Below are positions 1-7,162 of a stretch of 11,804 nt of DNA, in pieces (position 1 is the first letter of the stretch; every line of letters starts with the position of its first letter). The translations under genes and the position numbers were made by a program. The DNA is from Desulfobacteraceae bacterium 4572_89 (GTDB lineage Bacteria > Desulfobacterota > Desulfobacteria > Desulfobacterales > Desulfobacteraceae), in the NCBI GenBank assembly GCA_002085465.1, contig NBML01000091.1, positions 1 through 11,804 of the forward strand. The letters run 5' to 3'. Below the pieces are notes generated by a model that saw only the letters and a program-made list of their open reading frames with translations, searched no databases and was not told where the DNA came from.

Positions 1-106
1 TAACTACTTACTTTTATTTACTTTTTAATGATTTAAAACGGTTTCCTAATCCATGTGCGCAAGTTCGATTCTTGCCGGGGGTACCACCCACAAAGCCCTA
101 AAAATC

Positions 107-1327
107 ATGCCAAACAAATTAATCAGACCTGAATTATTAGCACCGGCTGGAAATCTCGAAAAACTTGAAATTGCTGTTCACTATGGAGCCGATGCTGTAT
201 ACCTTGCTGGAAAAGATTTCAGCTTGAGAAATTTCTCAGGAAATTTCACAGACTCAGAGCTGGAAAAGGCTATACACTTTGCCCATAAAGCAAATGTAAA
301 AGTTTATCTGGCATGCAATATTTATTCAAGGAATCATGAACAACAGCAGATCAAAAATTTCCTGAGCAAAGTGAATCATATCAACCCCGACGCAATTATT
401 ATTTCAGATCCCGGAATTATTATGCAGGCCAGGAAGATTATTCCCCATATTGATATCCATTTAAGCACCCAGGCCAATACAACTAATTTTAATACCGCTC
501 TGTTCTGGCAGAAGTTGGGTATTATGCGGGTGAACCTGGCCAGGGAATTATCTTTAAAAGAGATTAAAGACATCACAAAGAACATCCAGATAGAAACTGA
601 AACCTTTATTCACGGAGCCATGTGCGTCTCCTATTCCGGCAGATGCCTGCTGAGCAATTTTTTATCCAACCGTGACAGCAATCGAGGACTTTGCAGCCAT
701 CCCTGTAGATGGAAATATTCTGTTGTTGAAGAATTACGTCCTGATAAATTTCTTCCCATAATGGAAGATTCCAGGGGATCCTATATTTTCAATTCAAAAG
801 ACCTGTGTATGATTGATCATATCCCTGAATTGATTAATGCAGGGATCTCCTCCCTGAAAATAGAAGGGAGAATGAAAGGCATCAACTACCTGGCCTCGGT
901 AGTCAAAACCTATCGAAATGCCATTGATGCCTATATGGCAGATCCAGAATCCTACAGAACCGATAAAGCCTGGCAAAAAGAACTTTTCCAGATTTACCAC
1001 AGAGACTATTGCACTGGGTTTTATTTTAGCAACCCAGATGAACAAGCCCCTAATTACGAAAATATCCACCAGGGTAAAATTCACAGCTTTATCGGCAAAA
1101 TTCTGGCCTGTTTTGATGAGAACCGTTACCTTATTGAAATAAGAAATAAAATCAGCCTTGCAAACAGGGTTGATATCCTTACCCCCAAAGGCCCTGCCCT
1201 GGAATCAGATATATTGGAATTATCTGACCCGGACGGGAATCCCATTGATAATGCCCAGCCCAACACAAGGGCGATAATGCAGCTAGCCCATTCATTCCAG
1301 CCCAACGATATTATTCGCAAAATATAA
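107..1327 (+). CDS. trhP: U32-family protein, TrhP/YegQ-like tRNA hydroxylation protein
   Basis: The protein resembles TrhP (YegQ), which with prephenate-derived chemistry makes 5-hydroxyuridine at the tRNA wobble position; older annotations call the family U32 peptidase or collagenase-like protease. The N-terminus has the family opening PELLAPAG followed by YGADAVYLAG. The U32 signature ETFIHGAMC...GRC..S is complete, and four cysteines (C-x6-C, then CSHPC about 15 residues on) match the conserved set expected to hold an iron-sulfur cluster. NSKDL and SLKIEGR are also typical of this branch, and the length of about 406 aa suits TrhP rather than the longer RlhA. The frame is open from an ATG at 53, giving 18 extra residues, but the family motif begins right after the ATG at 107, so I prefer 107. 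Neither start has a clear Shine-Dalgarno sequence. It precedes the che operon promoter and is probably a separate unit. Family assignment is firm; the exact substrate is inferred. Confidence 0.85.
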   Translation: MPNKLIRPELLAPAGNLEKLEIAVHYGADAVYLAGKDFSLRNFSGNFTDSELEKAIHFAHKANVKVYLACNIYSRNHEQQQIKNFLSKVNHINPDAIIISDPGIIMQARKIIPHIDIHLSTQANTTNFNTALFWQKLGIMRVNLARELSLKEIKDITKNIQIETETFIHGAMCVSYSGRCLLSNFLSNRDSNRGLCSHPCRWKYSVVEELRPDKFLPIMEDSRGSYIFNSKDLCMIDHIPELINAGISSLKIEGRMKGINYLASVVKTYRNAIDAYMADPESYRTDKAWQKELFQIYHRDYCTGFYFSNPDEQAPNYENIHQGKIHSFIGKILACFDENRYLIEIRNKISLANRVDILTPKGPALESDILELSDPDGNPIDNAQPNTRAIMQLAHSFQPNDIIRKI

Positions 1328-1356
1328 AACACTACTACTTTTTAGTCATTCTTAGT

Positions 1357-1385
1357 TTGACTTTATCTTGTCATTTTTGTAAATT
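1357..1385 (+). promoter_or_regulatory. candidate sigma70 promoter of the che operon
   Basis: TTGACT (five of six matches to the -35 consensus) at 1357-1362 is separated by exactly 17 bases from TAAATT (four of six matches to -10) at 1380-1385. Transcription would start near 1392 and leave a leader of about 64 bases before the cheA ATG at 1456. It lies in the 128-base gap after the trhP-like gene and is the only sizeable intergenic gap before the che genes. This is prediction from sequence only. Confidence 0.5.
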
Positions 1386-1443
1386 GAGCCGATATTGGAT
1401 TTTTATGTTGGAAAATTTTTACCTTTCCGAAGATAAACCTTTC

Positions 1444-1448
1444 AGGAG
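1444..1448 (+). promoter_or_regulatory. ribosome binding site fixing the cheA start
   Basis: AGGAG lies 7 bases before the ATG at 1456. The same frame stays open back to a TTG at 1357, but that TTG lies inside the promoter -35 element and would add 33 non-conserved residues. The Shine-Dalgarno therefore supports 1456 as the real start. Confidence 0.8.
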
Positions 1449-1455
1449 ATTTAAT

Positions 1456-4400
1456 ATGTTTGATGACGACGAAACCCTGCAAATGTATATTGAAGAATCG
1501 CTGGATCATCTTGGTGATATTGAAAGCGACCTCTTAACCATAGAGGAGAGCGGAGAAAACATAGATCTGGATTTGGTAAATAATGTTTTCCGAGCAGCCC
1601 ACTCAGTAAAAGGCGGTGCCGGTTTTATGGGGTTAACCACCATAAAGGATCTTGCCCATCACCTTGAAAATGTCCTGGGTATGATTCGAAACAAAGAGTT
1701 GATACCCGATTCAACCAGGATCAGTGTTCTTTTAAAAGGATTTGACGAGCTTGAAAATCTATTAAACAACATAGAAACCAGCAATGAGGTTGATGTATCT
1801 GACCATATTGCAGCCCTTGAAAACACAGCGAAATCAAATGATTCCCAAGAAAAACAGGATATTTCCTCTGAAATGGTTGATATTGTCCTCCAGGACGGTA
1901 GAATTTTTCAACAGATTTCGCTATCCGAAATAAAAAAACACGAATCTGAGGGGAAAAACCTTTTTCTTGTTGAATATGACCTGATTAAGGATATTCATCA
2001 AAGGGACAAAAATCCCATTGAACTGATTACCAGTCTCCTGAAAACCGGTATAATTGTTGATTGTCGCCTGGATTTTGAATCTATTGGCAGCCTTACCGAT
2101 ATGGATGGTCCAGGCAGAATTCCCTTTCAGGTACTTTTTGCTTCCATTCTTGAATATGATATGACTGAAACCTTTTTTGACATTAACAAAAAATATATCC
2201 ATGCCATTAAAAAAGAGATGCTTACTCCCTCTTTAAATATTGAACCAGGGAATCAACTTACTGCCATGCCTTTGTTAGAAGAATCCACAGCTCAGATTCA
2301 ATCTGCTGCTGTCCCAGCCTCCTCTGTGGATATTCCTGTTGCAAATACGGTCCAGTCAAACCAGACCCAGTCAAACCAGGCTCAATCAAACCAGGCAAAG
2401 TCAAGGCCTGTTGTTGAAAGCAAAACACCTCAAGCTGCTAATGTGGCTGCAAAAAAAACACCCAAAACTATTTCTTCTGAAAAAGATCCACACCTGAGCA
2501 CAAAAACCCAGACATCGTTAAGGGTAAATGTGGGTCTGCTTGATACCTTAATGACCCTTGCAGGAGAACTTGTTCTAAGCAGAAATCAATTGCTCCAGGG
2601 AATAAACTCCACAAATACAAAGGCAACTGAACTATCAAGCCAGCGCATTGACATGATCACTTCGGAACTGCAGGAAGCGATCATGAGGACCAGAATGCAG
2701 CCCATTGCCAATATCCTGAATAAATTCACCCGAGTAGTAAGGGATCTTTCCCAGCAGTTAGGGAAATCAATTGAACTGGAGATTGAGGGCAAGGAGGTTG
2801 AACTGGACAAAACCATTCTTGAAGCCATCAATGACCCCTTAACCCATCTGGTAAGGAACTCTGTCGACCATGGGATAGAGACCCCCCTTGAAAGGGAACA
2901 AATGGGCAAAAACGGTACTGGAACGTTGACATTAAAAGCATTCCATGATGCCGGACAGGTTAATCTTGTCATCTCAGATGACGGAAGGGGTCTTGACCCT
3001 GACAAAATAGCAAACTCTGCTATTGAAAAAGGTCTGGTCACTGAACAGCAGGTAGCGGAAATGTCTGAAAAAAATAAAATTGAATTAATTTTTCTGGCAG
3101 GTTTTTCAATGGCCAAAGAGGTAACCGATGTTTCCGGCAGGGGTGTAGGCATGGATGTAGTTGTCACAAACATTACAAATTTGGGCGGCATTATTGAACT
3201 GGATTCCACTCCGGGCCAGGGAACTGATATTCAGATTAAACTGCCATTAACCCTTGCCATAATTCCCAGCCAGATCACATCGGTGGGAGATGAAAGATAT
3301 GCCCTGCCCCAGGTAAACCTCAATGAACTGCTCAGGATCCCAGCTGCCCAGGTAAAAGAAAAAATTGAAAAAGTCGGTGACGCCTCTGTTGTACGTTTAA
3401 GGGGAGAACTTCTTCCTCTGCTGAATCTATCGGAAATGCTTGGCATTAAAAAAACCTATGTTGATCCAAAAGACGAAGAGGAATTTAATGACAGGAGACA
3501 AAACCTGGCAGATCGAAGATCCAAAAAACATTTGACAACTGAGGATGCGCTTTCCGATAATTCAGACAAAGAGCCTGTTGAAAGAGATATTAAAGACAGG
3601 CGCTACCATGCATCCAGCGCCATGAACATAGCGGTTGTTTCAGCCGGTGCCTTCAAATACGGACTTGTGGTTGATCAATTACATGACTCTGAAGAAATTG
3701 TTGTCAAGCCGGTTGGACGTCACTTGAAAAAATGTAACGCATATGCCGGTGCCACCATTATGGGTGACGGAAAAGTTGCATTGATCCTTGATATATCAAA
3801 TCTTGCCCAGATGGCAGAATTATCCACCGTGTCAGAAGCCAGCCAGCTGGCCAAGGCAGCAGAAGCTGAGGCTGCTGCTGCCCAGGACAAAGTTGCTTTA
3901 CTTACCTTTAAGAATGGTGAAACAGAACATTTTGCAGCGCCCCTTAACCTTGTTGAAAGGATTGAAAGGATACAGACTTCCACCATCGAACAGATTGGTA
4001 ACAGAAAGGTAGTTCAATACCGTGGCGGAGCACTGCCCCTGTATGAACTGTCCCAGGTAGCTGATTTCAGTACTCTACCAGAAAAAGAGCAACAGGAAGT
4101 TATTGTCTTCAAAGTAAAGGACCGGGAACTGGGCCTCATGGTAACATCGCCCATTGATGCCATGGAAGTAGTTCTTGATATAGATGCAAGCACCCTGAAG
4201 CAGCCGGCTGTCAGCGGGTCCATGATCATCAACAAACACACTACATTGCTGGTGGAGATTTTCGAACTGGTAAAAATATTAAATCCTGAATGGTTTGACC
4301 GAGAAGCTCAGGTTGCTGCTGAAATGGCTGAAGACGGAGAAAAAATTCTTCTTTTTGCAGAAGATTCAGCATTTTTCAGACACCAGGTTAAAAAATTTCT

Positions 4401-4710
4401 TGAGGAAGACGGATTCAGGGTGATTGAGGCTGAGGATGGCTTGATAGCCTGGGAGCTTTTAAAAGAAAGAGTGGATGAGATTGATCTGGTGGTAACTGAT
4501 CTGGAAATGCCTAATATGGATGGATTTGAGCTTACCAAGAGAATCAAAAATGATCCAAAATTCTCTCATCTCAAAGTCATCGCCCTAACCTCCCTTGCCA
4601 GCGAAGCCCATATTGAAAAAGGAAAAAAAGTTGGTATTGATGAATACGAAATTAAACTGGACAGGGAAAAACTAATGCAGGTTGTTAGAAAACACCTGGG
4701 CCTATCCTGA
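1456..4710 (+). CDS. cheA: hybrid chemotaxis histidine kinase CheA with two CheW domains and a receiver
   Basis: This 1084-aa protein autophosphorylates on His and controls a chemosensory pathway at the membrane receptor array. Domains in order: HPt (about 1-110) with phosphoacceptor His49 in AAHSVKGGAG; a P2-like region (about 145-265); a Gln/Ser/Ala-rich linker (about 280-350); dimerisation helices from 356, followed by RTRMQP near 410; the ATPase domain (about 425-597) with N-box LVRNSVDHG, DDGRG at 508-512 and SGRGVGMD near 560. CheW domain 1 (about 598-785) is interrupted by a charged, DRR-rich insertion near 670-722. An Ala-rich helical linker leads to CheW domain 2 (about 812-945). A receiver (963-1084) has EDS, phosphoacceptor Asp1015 in TDLEMP, and a conserved Lys near the end. 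It is much longer than enteric CheA (about 650 aa) because of the second CheW and the receiver, which may act as a phosphate sink. cheW follows 38 bases later. Confidence 0.95.
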   Translation: MFDDDETLQMYIEESLDHLGDIESDLLTIEESGENIDLDLVNNVFRAAHSVKGGAGFMGLTTIKDLAHHLENVLGMIRNKELIPDSTRISVLLKGFDELENLLNNIETSNEVDVSDHIAALENTAKSNDSQEKQDISSEMVDIVLQDGRIFQQISLSEIKKHESEGKNLFLVEYDLIKDIHQRDKNPIELITSLLKTGIIVDCRLDFESIGSLTDMDGPGRIPFQVLFASILEYDMTETFFDINKKYIHAIKKEMLTPSLNIEPGNQLTAMPLLEESTAQIQSAAVPASSVDIPVANTVQSNQTQSNQAQSNQAKSRPVVESKTPQAANVAAKKTPKTISSEKDPHLSTKTQTSLRVNVGLLDTLMTLAGELVLSRNQLLQGINSTNTKATELSSQRIDMITSELQEAIMRTRMQPIANILNKFTRVVRDLSQQLGKSIELEIEGKEVELDKTILEAINDPLTHLVRNSVDHGIETPLEREQMGKNGTGTLTLKAFHDAGQVNLVISDDGRGLDPDKIANSAIEKGLVTEQQVAEMSEKNKIELIFLAGFSMAKEVTDVSGRGVGMDVVVTNITNLGGIIELDSTPGQGTDIQIKLPLTLAIIPSQITSVGDERYALPQVNLNELLRIPAAQVKEKIEKVGDASVVRLRGELLPLLNLSEMLGIKKTYVDPKDEEEFNDRRQNLADRRSKKHLTTEDALSDNSDKEPVERDIKDRRYHASSAMNIAVVSAGAFKYGLVVDQLHDSEEIVVKPVGRHLKKCNAYAGATIMGDGKVALILDISNLAQMAELSTVSEASQLAKAAEAEAAAAQDKVALLTFKNGETEHFAAPLNLVERIERIQTSTIEQIGNRKVVQYRGGALPLYELSQVADFSTLPEKEQQEVIVFKVKDRELGLMVTSPIDAMEVVLDIDASTLKQPAVSGSMIINKHTTLLVEIFELVKILNPEWFDREAQVAAEMAEDGEKILLFAEDSAFFRHQVKKFLEEDGFRVIEAEDGLIAWELLKERVDEIDLVVTDLEMPNMDGFELTKRIKNDPKFSHLKVIALTSLASEAHIEKGKKVGIDEYEIKLDREKLMQVVRKHLGLS
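2353..2397 (+). repeat. three tandem 15-bp in-frame repeats in the cheA linker
   Basis: Three consecutive 15-base units encode QSNQT, QSNQA and QSNQA, with CAG/CAA and third-base differences between copies. They lie in the low-complexity linker between the P2-like region and the dimerisation domain. The in-frame unit can change copy number without breaking the gene, so the linker length may vary between strains. Confidence 0.8.
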
Positions 4711-4748
4711 TAATTTCTTGTTTTTAAACTCTTTAAGGAGAAAAAATA

Positions 4749-5195
4749 ATGGAGCTGAATAAAGACGGTTCTTCCGAAGATATGGAATTTTCCACCTTTT
4801 ATGTTGGGGGAGCTCTCTGTGGTATTAATATTCTGAATATTCAAGAAATAAACAAACATTTTGAAATTACTAAAGTCCCCCAGGCAGCTGATTATATTGA
4901 AGGTATTTTAAACTTAAGAGGAAGGATAGTCACCATTATTGACCTGGGAAAAAAACTGGGTCTTGAGCCGGCAAGCAGAGGCAAAGACAACAGGAATATA
5001 ATTGTGAATTCAAAAGATGAGCATATCGGCCTGCTGGTTGATTCAATCCACGATGTGGTCCTTGCCAAAAACGAAGACATAGAGCCGGCCCCCTCAAATA
5101 TCAGTGGTGTCAAAGGAAAATATTTCCAAGGTGTTTTAAAAACAGAAGCCCAGCTAATAGGAGTATTGAACATTGATGAGGTGCTAAAGGAATAA
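4749..5195 (+). CDS. cheW: chemotaxis coupling protein CheW
   Basis: CheW is the small cytoplasmic scaffold that links CheA to receptor tips in signalling arrays. The 148-aa product is a single CheW domain with the usual length: FYVGGALCGINILNIQEI at the start, the hallmark NLRGR-x-V-x-x-IDL (about residues 55-67), GLLVDSIHDV, and a closing Q-LIGVLNIDEV strand. AAGGAG sits 8 bases before the ATG. The stop TAA shares its last A with the ATG of cheB (TAATG), so the two are likely translationally coupled. It would compete or cooperate with the two CheW domains inside the adjacent CheA. Confidence 0.95.
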   Translation: MELNKDGSSEDMEFSTFYVGGALCGINILNIQEINKHFEITKVPQAADYIEGILNLRGRIVTIIDLGKKLGLEPASRGKDNRNIIVNSKDEHIGLLVDSIHDVVLAKNEDIEPAPSNISGVKGKYFQGVLKTEAQLIGVLNIDEVLKE

Positions 5196-5749
5196 TGGAA
5201 AAACTAAAAGCTCTTGTGATCGATGATACCATTGTATATCGGAAAATTGTGGGCGATGTATTAAAATCAATTCCCGGGGTGGAAGTTGTGGGAACCGCCA
5301 ATAATGGAAAGATTGCGCTGTCCAAAATAACCTCTTTAAAGCCCGATCTTATCACGCTTGATATTGAAATGCCCGAAGTAAATGGGATAGAGGTCCTCCA
5401 GGAACTCCACAAAAGTCCAACCCCGCCTGTTGTCATTATGCTGTCAACCCTTACGCAGCAAGGCAGCGAGATGACAATCAAAGCCCTGGAACTTGGTGCT
5501 TTTGATTTTGTTCCTAAACCAGATGCAGGCACAATGGCAGATAACCTGGTAAAGGTAAAACAGGCAATCGAGCCCATTGTAAATACTATTAAACGGAAAA
5601 GCCTGGGTTTTAAAACCCGTCCTGAACGTTTTTCCCAGCCCCCCGGAAAAAAAATATTTCAGCCGCTCCCAGGGTTCAAACCCCATCGAGGAAAACCAAA
5701 TCAGAAATTGTGGGCATTGGCATATCCACAGGTGGCCCCAACGCTTTGA
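5195..5749 (+). CDS. cheB: CheB, N-terminal receiver part (frame ends early)
   Basis: This is the phosphorylation-controlled half of the receptor methylesterase/deamidase CheB. The receiver covers about residues 3-125: acidic pair Asp10/Asp11, phosphoacceptor Asp56 in LDIEMP, Ser84 in MLSTLT and Lys108 in VPKP, all in CheB style. From about residue 154 the frame reads an unrelated tail and stops at 5747-5749. The CheB catalytic domain continues in the -1 frame, so this ORF is the front part of a split gene. The switch maps to the A8 tract at 5647-5654. A single added A, or -1 slippage there, joins both parts into a normal 360-aa CheB. AAAGGA and GAGGTG lie just upstream of the ATG, which overlaps the cheW stop. 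The receiver call is firm; whether the full protein is made is unknown. Confidence 0.88.
   Translation: MEKLKALVIDDTIVYRKIVGDVLKSIPGVEVVGTANNGKIALSKITSLKPDLITLDIEMPEVNGIEVLQELHKSPTPPVVIMLSTLTQQGSEMTIKALELGAFDFVPKPDAGTMADNLVKVKQAIEPIVNTIKRKSLGFKTRPERFSQPPGKKIFQPLPGFKPHRGKPNQKLWALAYPQVAPTL
5647..5654 (+). other. A8 tract with in-register A-AAA-AAA slippery heptamer in cheB
   Basis: Eight A residues follow GG. In the upstream cheB frame the codons are GGA AAA AAA ATA, so bases 5647-5653 form the canonical -1 heptamer A-AAA-AAA in the right register. After a -1 slip the frame continues through a linker with no stop into KSEIVGIGISTGGP of the esterase domain. Downstream there is only a weak 4-bp hairpin (5672-5675 with 5680-5683), about 18 bases from the heptamer and farther than usual stimulators. 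A one-base homopolymer error in the assembly would look the same. Confidence 0.6.
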
Positions 5750-6276
5750 CAAAGATGATCCCAATGCTGCCGGCTGATTTCAAGGCACCAATATTGATAG
5801 TACAGCATATGCCCCCCATGTTCACGGCATCCCTGGCTAATAGTCTCAACAACAAGAGCAAGCTTGAAGTCAAGGAAGCCGAAGATGGAGATTTGGTTGT
5901 CCCCGGCAAAATTTTCATTGCTCCCGGAGGAAAACAAATGAAAATTGTTGCAGGTCAGGACGGTATTTCAAGAAAAATAAAAATTACTGACGATCCTCCT
6001 GAAAACAGTTGCAAACCATCTGTGGACTATTTGTTCAGATCTATTGCCCAGCATTATGTTGGACGCTCTACTGGAGTCATCATGACTGGAATGGGCTCTG
6101 ACGGTTCAAAAGGGCTTGCCCAGATGAAAAAGAATGGCAGCCTGATCATTGCCCAGGATGAAGCCACCTGCACAGTATTTGGTATGCCAAAACAGCCCAC
6201 TGAATCAGGCATTGCAGATGTGATCGCCCCTTTGGAAAGAATGGCGGATGAAATAGTCAGAACTATTATCCAATAA
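5653..6276 (+). CDS. cheB: CheB, C-terminal methylesterase domain (-1 frame)
   Basis: This part removes methyl groups from receptor glutamates and deamidates glutamines, counteracting CheR. The catalytic triad of the family is visible: Ser in GISTGGP (codon at 5725), His in VQHMPP (codon at 5806) and Asp in MTGMGSDG (codon at 6100). In a joined product they would be Ser178, His205 and Asp303. The domain is complete to its usual end. A GTG at 5710 could formally open this frame, but it lies inside the first strand of the domain and has no Shine-Dalgarno at a usable distance, so independent initiation is unlikely; I mark the frame from the slippage point. Interpretation: the second half of a split cheB, working only if frameshifting or a sequence correction joins it to the receiver. 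Confidence 0.85.
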   Translation, partial: NISAAPRVQTPSRKTKSEIVGIGISTGGPNALTKMIPMLPADFKAPILIVQHMPPMFTASLANSLNNKSKLEVKEAEDGDLVVPGKIFIAPGGKQMKIVAGQDGISRKIKITDDPPENSCKPSVDYLFRSIAQHYVGRSTGVIMTGMGSDGSKGLAQMKKNGSLIIAQDEATCTVFGMPKQPTESGIADVIAPLERMADEIVRTIIQ

Positions 6277-6302
6277 CCGGCACTATATTTACTCCCCATA
6301 TT

Positions 6303-7151
6303 ATGAATAAAATCAAAGTAACCCCAGGTGAATTTAAAGACTTTTCCAGATATATCCTTGACATATCTGGAATTGCCCTTGATGTGGGCAAGGAATATTT
6401 ATTGGAAACCCGCCTGAATCAATTGCTCAACCGCCTGGAATGCAAATCCTATTCAGAATTGCTAAGAAAGGCCAAATCTGATTTTAAAAAAGAGTTGGAA
6501 AATGAAATCATTGATGCAATTTCAACCAATGAAACCTATTTTTTCAGGGACAAATCCCCTTTTCAATTGTTGCAGCATAAAATTCTTCCAGATCTGATTG
6601 ATAAGCGCACAGCCAAAAATTCAACCCTGAAGCCTAACATACGCCTTTGGAGTGCAGCTAATTCAACTGGTCAGGAAATATATAGCATTGCCATGATCCT
6701 GCTTGAAATGGGGGTAAATCCAAAAGATTATAATATTAAACTTTTTGGTACTGATATATCCGATGCAGCCATAGCCAAGGCAAGCTATGGGGCCTATAAC
6801 AAATTTGAGATAGCCAGGGGCCTGGACCAGGGACGGATAAACAAATATTTCAACAAATATGAAGACCAGTATAAAATAAAAGATGAGCTCAGGGCCATGG
6901 CTCAATTTAAAAAGATGAACCTGATGAAACCCTTTATGGGGCTTGGTAAATTTGATATTGTCCTGTGCAGAAATGTGATGATATATTTTACCATCGAAGA
7001 CCGGAGAAAAATCTACCAAAATATTTCCAAGGTCATGGAGCCGGATGGATACCTTCTCATTGGTTCCACAGAATCCCTTGTTAATGATACTGATCTCTTT
7101 GTTTCCAATAAATATCTCAACTCTGTTTTTTACCAGTTTAAAAAATTATAG
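6303..7151 (+). CDS. cheR: chemotaxis protein methyltransferase CheR
   Basis: CheR methylates receptor glutamates using S-adenosylmethionine. The 282-aa product has the N-terminal helical CheR domain (about 1-75, with a DISGI-L-GKEYLLETRL pattern), TNETYFFRD (about 77-85), the SAM-binding segment LWSAANSTGQEIYSIAM, the acidic motif LFGTDIS, FDIVLCRNVMIYF and the closing GYLLIGSTESL. The usual glycine-rich STGEE reads STGQE here, a mild variant. It starts 26 bases after cheB, and I see no good Shine-Dalgarno before the ATG, so coupling to upstream translation or a weak start is likely. The length is typical and there are no TPR repeats at the C-terminus, so this is a simple CheR without a receptor-tether extension. 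Confidence 0.95.
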   Translation: MNKIKVTPGEFKDFSRYILDISGIALDVGKEYLLETRLNQLLNRLECKSYSELLRKAKSDFKKELENEIIDAISTNETYFFRDKSPFQLLQHKILPDLIDKRTAKNSTLKPNIRLWSAANSTGQEIYSIAMILLEMGVNPKDYNIKLFGTDISDAAIAKASYGAYNKFEIARGLDQGRINKYFNKYEDQYKIKDELRAMAQFKKMNLMKPFMGLGKFDIVLCRNVMIYFTIEDRRKIYQNISKVMEPDGYLLIGSTESLVNDTDLFVSNKYLNSVFYQFKKL

Positions 7152-7162
7152 AGGCTGCTATT

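Noticed and set aside
53..106. 18-residue N-terminal extension of the trhP-like gene
   Set aside because: No Shine-Dalgarno, and the added residues lie before the conserved PELLAPAG opening; kept only as an alternative start.
1357..1455. Upstream extension of cheA from a TTG at 1357
   Set aside because: The TTG lies within a likely -35 element, has no Shine-Dalgarno and adds 33 non-conserved residues; the ATG at 1456 has AGGAG 7 bases away and begins directly at the HPt domain.
2586..3209. 207-codon open frame on the minus strand inside cheA
   Set aside because: It lies wholly antisense to the conserved kinase domain, has Ser/Thr/Pro-rich shadow composition and no recognisable motif.
5672..5683. 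Hairpin downstream of the cheB slippery site as a frameshift stimulator
   Set aside because: Only 4 base pairs with a 4-base loop, about 18 bases from the heptamer; too weak and too far to count as evidence.
5710..5712. GTG as an independent start for the CheB esterase
   Set aside because: It falls inside the first strand of the domain, so the product would lack part of the fold, and no ribosome binding site is at a suitable distance.
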